Below are positions 8,724 through 16,832 of a stretch of 61,347 nucleotides of DNA, piece by piece. Each line of letters begins with the position of its first letter. The first letter of the stretch is position 1. The translations under genes were made by a program, and so were the position numbers. The notes under the pieces are model-generated. The model saw only the letters and a program-made list of their open reading frames with translations. It had not been told where the DNA came from and did not search any database. The stretch is from JBDSZL01 sp039925145 (GTDB lineage: Bacteria > Acidobacteriota > Vicinamibacteria > Vicinamibacterales > SCN-69-37), in NCBI GenBank assembly GCA_039925145.1, contig JBDSZL010000040.1:1-61347 (forward strand), given 5' to 3'.

Positions 8724-8870
8724 ATGTCCCGCATGTCCCCAAGCAAGTCAGGCCGGCGGTCTCGCCGGCGGTTCTCTGAGGAGTTCAAGGAAGGGGCGGT
8801 CCGGCTGGTCCTGGACGAAGGGAAGACGGTCGGCGTTGTCGCCCGCGAGCTGGATCTGACGGCCTCTGCG
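8724..8870 (+). pseudogene. IS3-family transposase orfA, 5' fragment
   Basis: About 49 residues (SPSKSGRRSRRRFSEEFKE, GAVRLVLDEGKTVGVVAREL, DLTASA) match the start of an IS3-type OrfA helix-turn-helix protein, which normally runs to about 100 residues and is followed by orfB. The reading frame is cut at 8870, exactly where a dispersed repeat begins, and no orfB follows. The preceding GGGGACACGTTCCG at 8697-8710 may be the element's left terminal repeat. It is a decayed insertion sequence. Confidence 0.75.
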
Positions 8871-8949
8871 TCAGAACTGGGGGAAGGGGGCACCCACCGG
8901 GGCGGATGTCTGAGAACGCCGCTTATGTCGCTAATGCTTCCTACCCTCG
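8871..8949 (+). repeat. Dispersed ~90-bp repeat, copy A (shortened)
   Basis: It shares GGGGAAGGGGGCACCCACCG, GGCGGATGTCTGAGAACGCC and CTAATGCTTCCTA with copies at 17948-18039 and 20358-20446, all in the same orientation. This copy lacks about 13 bases near its left end. It lies between a truncated transposase gene and a truncated toxin gene. Confidence 0.75.
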
Positions 8950-9109
8950 GAAGCGAGCTTGGCGGCGACGCTCTACGCGGGGGTGACCAACCCGCGGGGT
9001 CGAGAAATCGATCTGGCGATTGCGGCCTGTGCCCTCAGCCACACAACGCCGCGCTCTGACGCCCAACTCCAAAGATTTCAAAGACATTCCGAACCTGACG
9101 CTTCTTTGA
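8950..9109 (+). pseudogene. vapC-like PIN-domain toxin, frameshifted 3' fragment
   Basis: From 8959 one frame reads LAATLYAGVTNPRGREIDLA then IAACALSH, the C-terminal half of a PIN-domain ribonuclease with its late acidic residue (REIDLAIAACAL). The expected continuation LTPNSKDFKDIPNLTLL and a TGA at 9107 are present, but in another frame starting at 9056, so indels around 9035-9056 have broken the gene. The 5' half is missing and the match begins immediately after the dispersed repeat. No antitoxin partner is visible. Confidence 0.7.
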
Positions 9110-9170
9110 GGTGCGTCAGACCGCACGACGGCGGGGGGGATCGCAAATCGGGTCGCGTTAGACTGACCGT

Positions 9171-9647
9171 TTACGAATGGCGCGCGGCCTCGATAGTGGC
9201 GATGTCGATCTTCTTCATCGTCATCATCGCGTCGAACACGCGCTTCGCCGCAGCACCACCGGCCGCCATCGCGTCGGTGAGCGCGCGCGGTGTGATCTGC
9301 CACGAGAGGCCCCAGCGATCCTTGCACCACCCGCACTGGCTTTCCTGACCGCCATTGCTGACGATGGCGTTCCAGTAGCGATCGGTTTCTTCCTGATTGT
9401 CCGTCGCGACCTGGAACGAAAAGGCCTCGCTGTGCTTGAATGTCTGGCCGCCGTTGAGACCCAGACAGGGAATGCCGAGCACCGTGAACTGCACCGTCAG
9501 GACATCCCCCGCCTTGCCGCCCGGGTAGTCGCCAGGGGCCATGTGAACGGCCGTGACGGCACTGTCTGGAAATGTGGCGGCGTAGAATTGCGCAGCGTCG
9601 AGGGCGTCCTTATCGAACCAGAGACAGATCGTGTTTTTGGGCGTCAT
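9171..9647 (-). CDS. VOC-family (PhnB/3-demethylubiquinone methyltransferase-like) protein
   Basis: A 158-residue glyoxalase/VOC-fold protein beginning MTPKNTICLWFDKDALDAAQ, with FYAATFPDSAV, then LGLNGGQTFKHSEAFSFQV and DRWGLSWQITPRAL near the end. This is the pattern of the PhnB-like '3-dmu-9_3-mt' family. Despite the family name no methyltransferase motif is present; such proteins are usually of unknown substrate and bind a metal or small ligand. It lies 18 bases downstream of the DUF1552 gene on the same strand, so it may be cotranscribed. Confidence 0.8.
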   Translation of the reverse strand: MTPKNTICLWFDKDALDAAQFYAATFPDSAVTAVHMAPGDYPGGKAGDVLTVQFTVLGIPCLGLNGGQTFKHSEAFSFQVATDNQEETDRYWNAIVSNGGQESQCGWCKDRWGLSWQITPRALTDAMAAGGAAAKRVFDAMMTMKKIDIATIEAARHS

Positions 9648-9665
9648 CGTCGTGGCTTCTGCAGC

Positions 9666-11012
9666 CTACAGACTCAAGTGCTGGAGTGTGCCCGTGCTGT
9701 CTCCCAGAGTGTCGGTTCTGACGTCCATCTGATCGAGCATCGTCAGGTATAGGTTCGTCATCGGCGTCGGCTGATCGAGCATCAGGTGACGTCCGGTCTT
9801 CAAGCTGCCATTGCCGCTGCCGAAGAGCACGATCGGCAGGTTCTCGTGAAGGTGGCGGTTGCTGTCGCTGAGACCGCTGCCGTAGAGGACCATGCTGTGA
9901 TCGAGCAGCGTGCCGTCGCCGTCCTTCGTCGCGTTCATCTTGCCCACGAATCCCGCGATGAGCTGCGCGTGGTGCTGGTTGATCTTCGTGAGCTTCTCGA
10001 GCGCTTCGGGCCGGTTGCCGTGATGTGACAGCGGGTGGTGTCCATCGGGCACGCCAATTTCTCCGTACGTCCGGAGACTGCCTTCGCGACCGAGCACGAT
10101 GGTGATCACGCGCGTCGAGTCGGTCTGCAGCGCCGCCGCGGCGAGATCCAGCATGATCTTGACGTAGGCCGCGTACTCGAAGGGCACACCGTCCGGCCGT
10201 TCGAAGCTGGGCAGGACCTCCACGATATTGCGCCGCTCGGCGGCCTGGATCTGCAGCTCGATCTCGCGAACGGCGCTGAGGTATTCATCGAGCTTGCGCC
10301 GGTCGGTGCCGCCGACGACTCCAATAATCGAGCGCACCTGATCCTGCACCGAGTCGAGAATGCTCTTGCGATCGGCCAGTCGCTTTGCGCGCACGTCCTT
10401 GGGGAGCGTGATGTCGTCGGCGCCAAACAGCCGTTCGAAGACGGCGCGGGGGTTGGTCTCTGGAGGATTCGGCGTCGACGGACCACGCCACGACAGGCTG
10501 TTGGTATATGCGCAGCTGTAGCCAGAGTCGCAATTGCCGACCGTGCGCGAGTCTTCGCAGCCGAGCTCCAGGGAGCGCAGTTTCGTTGCCGATCCGATCG
10601 CGTTGGCCGCTACCTGATCCACCGAGACGCCCACTTTGATGTCTTTGCCAGCGGTCTTGGCGGGATGCACGCCCGTGAGGAAGCTGCCGCCCGCGCGCGC
10701 GTGATCACCGCCGCCGTCGCCGAGCGCATTGCCGTTGTGGTCCATCATGCCGGTCAGAACGAGCATGTTCGTGCGGTAGGGCTCGAACGCCGTGAGGATG
10801 GGCGTCATCTCGAAATCCGCACCGGCGGTTGCCGGGGTCCAGTTGGGCATCACCATGCCGTTGGGCGCGTAGATGAACACGCTGCGCACGGTCTTCTTGG
10901 CGGCCGCGGCGCTGAGGGCGGGCGTCATCGACTCGAGAAGAGGGAGCGCGAGACAGGCGCCCATGCCGCGCAATACCGTCCGTCGGGACAAAGCCTTCTT
11001 GGTGATGATCAT
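9666..11012 (-). CDS. DUF1552 domain protein, Tat-exported
   Basis: A 448-residue protein starting MIITKKALSRRTVLRGMGAC with a twin-arginine-like signal (SRRTVLRG, hydrophobic LALPLLESM), so it should be exported folded. Motifs typical of DUF1552 are visible: FIYAPNGMVMPNWTP, DHARAGGSFLTGVHP, SLELGCEDSR, LSWRGPSTPNPPETNPRAVF and YGSGLSDSNRHLHENLP. The biochemical role is not established. The gene overlaps the upstream DUF1592 gene by four bases, the usual two-gene arrangement in Acidobacteriota and Planctomycetes. Confidence 0.88.
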   Translation of the reverse strand: MIITKKALSRRTVLRGMGACLALPLLESMTPALSAAAAKKTVRSVFIYAPNGMVMPNWTPATAGADFEMTPILTAFEPYRTNMLVLTGMMDHNGNALGDGGGDHARAGGSFLTGVHPAKTAGKDIKVGVSVDQVAANAIGSATKLRSLELGCEDSRTVGNCDSGYSCAYTNSLSWRGPSTPNPPETNPRAVFERLFGADDITLPKDVRAKRLADRKSILDSVQDQVRSIIGVVGGTDRRKLDEYLSAVREIELQIQAAERRNIVEVLPSFERPDGVPFEYAAYVKIMLDLAAAALQTDSTRVITIVLGREGSLRTYGEIGVPDGHHPLSHHGNRPEALEKLTKINQHHAQLIAGFVGKMNATKDGDGTLLDHSMVLYGSGLSDSNRHLHENLPIVLFGSGNGSLKTGRHLMLDQPTPMTNLYLTMLDQMDVRTDTLGDSTGTLQHLSL

Positions 11013-13711
11013 TTGGTCGGTTCCTTGTCTGCGTTCCGCATCTGGAACGGTCTGCTCTTCACGATCTCGAGGACGACACTGGAGAACTTGTGGTCGGCGG
11101 CGTTCACCCCAGCGGCAATCTGTTTCACGGCAGGACGGTCGGTCTTCTCGATACCACGGCCCAGCGCGTAGGTGAGCATTTTCTCCGAGAGCCCCTGGAC
11201 GAAGGCGTCGGTTTTCGTGCGCAAGAAGGCGGACAGCTCGACAGGGCCTTTGAACGTCTTGCCGTCGGGCAGCGTGCCGCTGGAGTCGACCGGGGTCGGG
11301 CCCTCTTTATCGCGCCACGATCCGATGGCGTCGAAGTTCTCGAGCCCGAATCCGAGCGGGTCCATGTTGCGGTGGCACGACGCACACACAGGATTATTGC
11401 GATGCGCCTCCATACGTTGCCGCAGCGTCGCCCCTTCGCCGACGCCTTTGACGTCGAGGTCTGGCACGTTCGGCGGAGGCGGTGGCGGGGGCGCATTCAG
11501 GATGTTCTCGAGGATCCATTTGCCGCGGAGGACGACCGAGGTGCGGTCGGCATAAGACGTGGCGGTGAGCACGCTCGCCTGACCCAGCACGCCACGACGA
11601 GGCGTATTCGCCAGGCTCACCCTGCGGAATTCAGGCCCCTTCACGTCGGTCAGGCCGTAGTAACCGGCCAGATACTCGTTGACGAAGGTGTAGTCGGCGT
11701 CGAGGAAATCCACAATGCTTCGATCGTCACGAATAAGGTTCTCGACGAACATCCGCGTTTCCTGTTCGGCCGACATGCGCAGGTAGTTGTCCCACAGCGG
11801 AAACTTGTAGAAATCCGGGCGCTGTGACTCGAGCGCGCGGAACTGCAGCCACTGTCCGCCGAAGTTCTCGACGAAACGGCCGATCTTCGGATCCTTCAAC
11901 ATGCGCTGCACCTGCGCGGTGAGGACCGCAGGCTGCCGTAACGTTCCCCGCTCGGCCGCCTGCCTGAGCTCGTCGTCTGGCATGCTCGACCAGAGGAAAT
12001 ACGAGAGGCGCGAGGCCAGCTCGTGGTCGGTCAGGTAGTAAGACCGGGACGCGGCGACCACGGCGGCGGCAGGCGCGGCGGCGACGCGATCGCTCTCGAT
12101 GCGAAACAAGAACTTCGGCGACACGAGCAGCGCCTGAATGGCGACCACGACCTGCTCGTCGAACGAGTCGCCGCGCTTTCTCACGCGAAGCGCGTGCGCC
12201 AGCACCTGATCTACGTCGAGCTTGCCGACCGGAGTGCGATAGCCGCGCTGAACCAGGTTTGTGACGATGCGACGCAGACAGGTGGTGTCTTTCTGGGTGC
12301 AGACGAACACCGCCCGCACGCTCTCGGGTGACGGGCGAACCTCGGGCTTGGCCGGTCCGGCAATCTCCATGGACTGCACGCCCATGGTGTCTGGTCTCGC
12401 CAGCCGCGTCCCGGGAGGCGCGCCGGGCGGGACGAATACATTCAGGCTCGGCGCGTCGTCATTATTGTTAGCGTTGTTGGCGGCCGCGCCATTGCCGTTG
12501 GCTGGCCCGACACCTGGGGGCGGGGCAATGACGCCGCGGCCCGCGCCGCCGGCTGGCGCACCGCGCCCGGCGCCGCCGGGAGGCGCGCCGCCGCCCCGCC
12601 GGCCCCGGCCTTCTGGCACCGGCCGTTTGGAGGGATTCTTGGCACCGTATGCGGCCGGCAGCCCTTCGAACTGCCGCGGGAAGCCGACGGCGACCCAGTG
12701 CTCGCCTGCGGTCACGCGTACGGGAAATTCCTGCGTGCGTCCCTCGAGCGAGCCGTCGATCGACGCAAGGCCCACCTGCGCGCCGTCGACGAACGCCGCA
12801 ATCTCGAGCGCCTCTGAGCCGGACGGGCGCATGCCGTTGTCGGGCGTCGCTCTAATGATGTAGTCGCCGGTTGCCGGGAACCGGTGCCTCACGTGAAAGC
12901 TGTTAGGCATGGCCAGTCCCGACTCGTCGTAGCTGGTCAACGACAGGTTGGGGTGGGTCGTGAGGAAGAGGTTATCGGGATCGCCCGGCCGCCGGCGACC
13001 GAGGGGCTGGTAACGGCCGGTGACGGGCTTGACCGATTGGGGACCGTAGACGGCCGTGCGCGCGACAACCTCGGCGGCCGCCAGGTACTTCTCCATGAGC
13101 ACGACTGACAGAGAGAGAACATCGCCGTTGTTATCGAAGCCGTACCCGGCATCGTCTTGCGGAAAATTGTCGGCCGGATGGAAGTCGACACCAAGCAGGT
13201 CGCGCACGGTGTAGTTGTATTCGGCGCGATTGAGCCGCCGCGCGGTCACGCGGCCCGGGTCGGCCGTAGCCGGGTCGGCATGGGACAGCGCGAGCTCTGG
13301 ATAGGTGCGCTCGAGCCAGGTCACCAGCGTTGCCGCGTCGCCCGGCTCCAGAGGGGGCATGGTGTCGGGCGGCATCTTTCCGCTCGTCACCATCTCGTGC
13401 ACCTTGGCCCACACCTGCGGCTTCTGGGCCACGACCGCGGGGTCGCGGAACAACTCCATGTTCAGGTTGCCGGCCAGCTCGACGTCGTTGTGGCAGGTGG
13501 CGCAGTTGTCCGAGAGGACGGGATAGACCTTCTTGGCGAACTCGTCCGCGGAGTTGGCCGCCGCCGGGGCCTGGGGCGCGACCGGGCGGCCGGAGTTCTG
13601 TCCGGACACGGTGGTGACATACGCGCCGCTGCCGAGTGCTACGCACGCGGCCAGGGCGCCACACAGCGTTCGATACCGGGGCCATGCTCGCGGCGTGGAA
13701 TCTCTGGACAT
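11009..13711 (-). CDS. Secreted cytochrome-like DUF1592 protein (DUF1587/1592/1588/1585 modules)
   Basis: A 900-residue exported protein. An N-terminal hydrophobic segment (GALAACVALGSGAYVTTVSG) is followed by a c-type heme site Cys70-ATCH, as in planctomycete cytochrome C modules. DUF1587-like LNRAEYNYTVRDLLGVDFHP then follows, DUF1592/1595-like LASRLSYFLWSSMPDDELR, and DUF1588/1585-like CASCHRNMDPLGFGLENFD near the C-terminus, which supplies a second CxxCH. Between about residues 380 and 440 lies a Gly/Ala/Arg/Asn low-complexity tract (GRGRRGGGAPPGGAGRG and a run of Asn). It is translationally coupled to the DUF1552 gene. A periplasmic redox or polymer-handling role is only inferred. Confidence 0.87.
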   Translation of the reverse strand: MSRDSTPRAWPRYRTLCGALAACVALGSGAYVTTVSGQNSGRPVAPQAPAAANSADEFAKKVYPVLSDNCATCHNDVELAGNLNMELFRDPAVVAQKPQVWAKVHEMVTSGKMPPDTMPPLEPGDAATLVTWLERTYPELALSHADPATADPGRVTARRLNRAEYNYTVRDLLGVDFHPADNFPQDDAGYGFDNNGDVLSLSVVLMEKYLAAAEVVARTAVYGPQSVKPVTGRYQPLGRRRPGDPDNLFLTTHPNLSLTSYDESGLAMPNSFHVRHRFPATGDYIIRATPDNGMRPSGSEALEIAAFVDGAQVGLASIDGSLEGRTQEFPVRVTAGEHWVAVGFPRQFEGLPAAYGAKNPSKRPVPEGRGRRGGGAPPGGAGRGAPAGGAGRGVIAPPPGVGPANGNGAAANNANNNDDAPSLNVFVPPGAPPGTRLARPDTMGVQSMEIAGPAKPEVRPSPESVRAVFVCTQKDTTCLRRIVTNLVQRGYRTPVGKLDVDQVLAHALRVRKRGDSFDEQVVVAIQALLVSPKFLFRIESDRVAAAPAAAVVAASRSYYLTDHELASRLSYFLWSSMPDDELRQAAERGTLRQPAVLTAQVQRMLKDPKIGRFVENFGGQWLQFRALESQRPDFYKFPLWDNYLRMSAEQETRMFVENLIRDDRSIVDFLDADYTFVNEYLAGYYGLTDVKGPEFRRVSLANTPRRGVLGQASVLTATSYADRTSVVLRGKWILENILNAPPPPPPPNVPDLDVKGVGEGATLRQRMEAHRNNPVCASCHRNMDPLGFGLENFDAIGSWRDKEGPTPVDSSGTLPDGKTFKGPVELSAFLRTKTDAFVQGLSEKMLTYALGRGIEKTDRPAVKQIAAGVNAADHKFSSVVLEIVKSRPFQMRNADKEPTK

Positions 13712-13909
13712 GGAAGGCCCGAGTCTAACATCCGCGGCCCCCGGAAATCATCAAGAAGATTCGAGCGCCGGTCGCGCGTGGAGGCCCTGTCGAGCCATTA
13801 GAAGGTGTTACCCAACGGCGCCCCGTCGAACCTTCGCTCGGTAACGCTTAGCACGGCGCGATACGGAGGCTTGCCTCTCTAATCCGTTGTCGGATATCGT
13901 CTTAAGGCT

Positions 13910-14737
13910 GTGGCCACCTCAACTTCCCTGCCTGCTCAGCGACGATTCGGCGAAACCACACGGCGCGACCGATGGTGGGTCTCGTCGGCTATCACCTTTC
14001 TGGGCTTCACCGCTTTCATCATCTACTCCACCTGGGCGGGATACTCGAACGCCAACTACGAGTACGGGCCGTACCTGTCGCCGATGTATTCGCCGCTGCT
14101 CTTCGGCCCGTCGGCGCATTCGTGGTTCGGCGGCCCGGCTCAGCCCACGTGGTGGCCGTCGATGCTCCATTACTCAGCCGCCGCGCTGATCCTGTGGGGA
14201 CCGGTCGGATTCCGGCTGACCTGTTACTACTACCGCGGCGCGTACTACAAGGCCTTCTGGGCCGATCCGCCTGGCTGCGCCGTGGGCGAGCCTCGCAAGA
14301 AATATCTGGGCGAGCGATGGTTTCCACTCGTCATTCAGAACGTCCATCGCTACTTCCTCTACGTGGCGATTATGTTCATCGGCCTGCTCGCCTACGACGC
14401 CTGGACCGCGATGTGGTTTCCCGCAGACGGCAGCATGGTGCTCGAACGGGGCACGCCCAGAGCGTTCGGGATTGGGCTCGGCACGATCGTCCTGAGTCTC
14501 AACGTGGTGTTCCTCGGCAGTTACACCTTCGGCTGCCACTCGCTGCGGCACCTCGTGGGCGGCGCGCTCGACGTCATGTCGGGCCGCCCGGTCCGCAAGA
14601 CCGCATATGCGTGCGTCAGCTGCCTGAATCGCTGGCACATGAAGTGGGCGTGGACGAGTCTCCTATGGGTCGGGTTTACGGATCTCTATGTGCGCATGTG
14701 CGCGATGGGCATCTGGTCCGACTTCCGCCTCTTCTAG
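13910..14737 (+). CDS. sdhC: Succinate dehydrogenase/fumarate reductase membrane anchor (SdhC-like)
   Basis: A 275-residue protein from GTG 13910 with about five membrane spans, including VSSAITFLGFTAFIIYSTW, SAAALILWGPVGFRLTCYYY, RYFLYVAIMFIGLLAYDAW, LGTIVLSLNVVFLGSYTF and AWTSLLWVGFTDLYVRMCAM. Conserved histidines in SMLHYSAA, NVHRYF and GCHSLRHLVGG are candidate heme b ligands. It is the fused single-subunit anchor type found in Actinobacteria and Acidobacteria. It begins the sdhCAB operon and should pass electrons from the Fe-S subunit to quinone. No clear SD precedes the GTG. Confidence 0.82.
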   Translation: MATSTSLPAQRRFGETTRRDRWWVSSAITFLGFTAFIIYSTWAGYSNANYEYGPYLSPMYSPLLFGPSAHSWFGGPAQPTWWPSMLHYSAAALILWGPVGFRLTCYYYRGAYYKAFWADPPGCAVGEPRKKYLGERWFPLVIQNVHRYFLYVAIMFIGLLAYDAWTAMWFPADGSMVLERGTPRAFGIGLGTIVLSLNVVFLGSYTFGCHSLRHLVGGALDVMSGRPVRKTAYACVSCLNRWHMKWAWTSLLWVGFTDLYVRMCAMGIWSDFRLF

Positions 14738-14864
14738 CGCGAGACCCCGAGCGTAGCGAGGGTGTCGAGCGTCCGGAGCGATGGGGGTGGGGCCCCATCG
14801 CGACTGCAAGAAAGCCCCGAGCGTAGCGAGGGGCAGGCCCTGGCGCATTGAGAAGAAAGCTGAG
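14738..14864 (+). repeat. sdhC-sdhA gap with GC-rich hairpin and CGAGCGTAGCGAG repeats
   Basis: The 127-base gap holds the perfect 9-bp stem GCGATGGGG (14778-14786), loop GTGGGG, CCCCATCGC (14793-14801). Either side lie copies of CCCCGAGCGTAGCGAGGG (near 14746 and 14815). Two hairpins of the same architecture but different stem bases occur in the next gap of the operon. The position and absence of a U-run argue for an mRNA-stability or processing element rather than a terminator. Confidence 0.6.
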
Positions 14865-16676
14865 ATGCAGTTTCCTGTAATCGATACGGACGTTCTGGTG
14901 ATTGGCGCCGGTGGCGCAGGTCTTCGTGCGGCGATCGAAGCGTCCGCACAGGGTGCCAAGGTTGCCGTCATCACGAAGTCGCTGCTCGGCAAGGCGCACA
15001 CCGTCATGGCTGAAGGCGGCATGGCTGCGGCCATGGGCAACGTCGACGATCGCGACAACTGGCGCGTCCACTTTGCCGACACCATGCGGGGCGGGCAGTA
15101 CCTGAACAACTGGCGCATGGCGGAACTGCATGCCAAGGAGGCGCCTGAACGGGTCCGCGAGCTCGAGGGGTGGGGTGCCGTGTTCGACCGCACCAAGGAC
15201 GGACGCATCCTCCAACGCAACTTTGGCGGCCACCGCTATCCGCGTCTGGCGCACGTCGGCGACCGCACGGGGCTCGAGCTGATTCGCACGTTGCAGGATC
15301 ACGGCGTGCACCAAGGTCTCGACGTCTACATGGAGCACACGGTGGTGTCGCTTCTCACCGATAGCGGGCGCGTGTGCGGCGCGACGGCCTACGACCGCGA
15401 GCGTGGACGTTTCAAGGTGTTCAGCGCCAAGGCGGTCGTGATGGCGACGGGCGGCCTCGGCCGCGCATTCAAGATCACCAGTAACAGCTGGGAGTACACC
15501 GGCGACGGTTACGCCCTCGCCTATGACGCCGGCGCCGCGCTCCAGGACATGGAGTTCATCCAGTTCCATCCGACCGGCATGGTGTGGCCGCCGAGCGTCA
15601 AGGGCATTCTCGTCACCGAGGGTGTCCGCGGCGAAGGTGGCGTGCTTCGCAACAGCGAAGGGCGTCGCTTCATGTTCGACGACATCCCGGAGAACTACAG
15701 GAATCAGACGGCCAAGGACGAAGAAGAAGGGTGGCGCTACACGCAGGGCGACAAGACGGCCAACCGCCCGCCCGAGTTGCTCACCCGCGATCACGTCGCG
15801 CGATGCATCAACCGCGAGGTTAAGGCCGGACGCGGATCTCCACACGGCGGCGTGTTCCTGGACATTGCCTGGATCAAGACCAAGCTGCCGAACGCGGCCG
15901 ACCACATCCGACGCAAGCTGCCGAGCATGTATCACCAGTTCAAGCAGCTCGCCAATCTGGACATCACCGCAGTGCCGATGGAAGTGGGTCCGACGACGCA
16001 CTACACGATGGGTGGGATTCGGGTGGACGGCGTCACGCAGATGTCGACCGTCCCTGGGCTGTTCGCGGCCGGCGAAGCGGCCGCCGGGCTTCACGGCGCG
16101 AACCGGCTCGGAGGCAACTCGCTCTCGGACCTCATCGTTTTTGGCAAGCGCGCCGGAGAATACGCCGCGCAGTTCGCTAAAGAGCAGGGCGCCGTTCGCG
16201 TTGACGAGGCGCAGGTGACCGCGGCGTCGACGACGGCGCTGGCCCCATTTGAGCGGGGCACGAGCGGCGAGAACCCGTATGCCGTGCAGCACGACCTGCA
16301 GGACATGATGCAGGCTCTGGTCGGCATCGTGCGGCAGGAGTCTGAGATGCGCGAGGCCGCGGAGCGTCTGCGCGCACTCCGCGCGCGCGCCGACAAGGCG
16401 GGCATCACCGGCAACCGCGAGTACAACAACGGATGGCACACCGCCATCGATCTGCACAGCCTGTTGACCGTGTCTGAAGCCATCGCCCTTGCCGCAGTCG
16501 AGCGCAAGGAGAGCCGCGGGGCGCACTTCCGCGACGACTATCCGGAGAAGTCGGCCGAGTTCGCCAGCTTCAACTTCGTCATCCAGAAAGGGTCAGCGGG
16601 CGAGATGACGATGACCCGCGTGCCCATTCCGGAGATGCCGACGGAGCTGCAAGCGGTGGTCGAAGAGAACAAGTAA
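14865..16676 (+). CDS. sdhA: Succinate dehydrogenase/fumarate reductase flavoprotein subunit
   Basis: ATG 14865 gives a 603-residue protein starting MQFPVIDTDVLVIGAGGAGL; a longer frame from 14781 would translate an intergenic hairpin and is rejected, and GAGAAG lies upstream of 14865. It has the FAD dinucleotide fold (GAGGAGLRAA), the region of covalent FAD attachment (KAHTVMAEGGMAAAM), substrate-site motifs (VTEGVRGEGGVLRN, HYTMGGIRVDG) and LHGANRLGGNSLSDLIVFG. It oxidises succinate to fumarate on the cytoplasmic face and hands electrons to SdhB. Order C-A-B and length fit the enzyme family; fumarate reductase operation is possible. Confidence 0.93.
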   Translation: MQFPVIDTDVLVIGAGGAGLRAAIEASAQGAKVAVITKSLLGKAHTVMAEGGMAAAMGNVDDRDNWRVHFADTMRGGQYLNNWRMAELHAKEAPERVRELEGWGAVFDRTKDGRILQRNFGGHRYPRLAHVGDRTGLELIRTLQDHGVHQGLDVYMEHTVVSLLTDSGRVCGATAYDRERGRFKVFSAKAVVMATGGLGRAFKITSNSWEYTGDGYALAYDAGAALQDMEFIQFHPTGMVWPPSVKGILVTEGVRGEGGVLRNSEGRRFMFDDIPENYRNQTAKDEEEGWRYTQGDKTANRPPELLTRDHVARCINREVKAGRGSPHGGVFLDIAWIKTKLPNAADHIRRKLPSMYHQFKQLANLDITAVPMEVGPTTHYTMGGIRVDGVTQMSTVPGLFAAGEAAAGLHGANRLGGNSLSDLIVFGKRAGEYAAQFAKEQGAVRVDEAQVTAASTTALAPFERGTSGENPYAVQHDLQDMMQALVGIVRQESEMREAAERLRALRARADKAGITGNREYNNGWHTAIDLHSLLTVSEAIALAAVERKESRGAHFRDDYPEKSAEFASFNFVIQKGSAGEMTMTRVPIPEMPTELQAVVEENK

Positions 16677-16705
16677 GCGCGCGAGGGCCCGAGCGTAGTG
16701 AGGGA

Positions 16706-16805
16706 CCCGAGCGTCTTGAGCGGCGGGGGTGGGGCCCCGCCGCCAGTGAAAGAACGAAGGCCCGAGCGTCTTGAGCGGCGGGGGTGGGGCCCCGCCGCCA
16801 GTGAA
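16706..16805 (+). repeat. Two identical 45-bp hairpin units in the sdhA-sdhB gap
   Basis: The unit CCCGAGCGTCTTGAGCGGCG... occupies 16706-16750 and is repeated exactly at 16761-16805. Each folds as GCGGCGGGG, loop GTGGGG, CCCCGCCGC (stems 16720-16728/16735-16743 and 16775-16783/16790-16798). The loop and the GGGG/CCCC part equal those in the sdhC-sdhA gap, while AT pairs there are replaced by GC pairs here on both arms. Confidence 0.75.
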
Positions 16806-16832
16806 GAAACGCCGATTGGAAGAAGCTGACTT

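Noticed and set aside
14781..14864. Longer N-terminus for SdhA from an upstream ATG
   Set aside because: It would translate the intergenic hairpin; the family start MQFPVIDTDVLVIG at 14865 is preceded by a plausible ribosome binding site.
14676..16526. A 616-residue minus-strand open frame opposite sdhA
   Set aside because: It is an antisense shadow of a strongly conserved flavoprotein gene; the translation is His/Arg/Val-rich with no recognisable domain.
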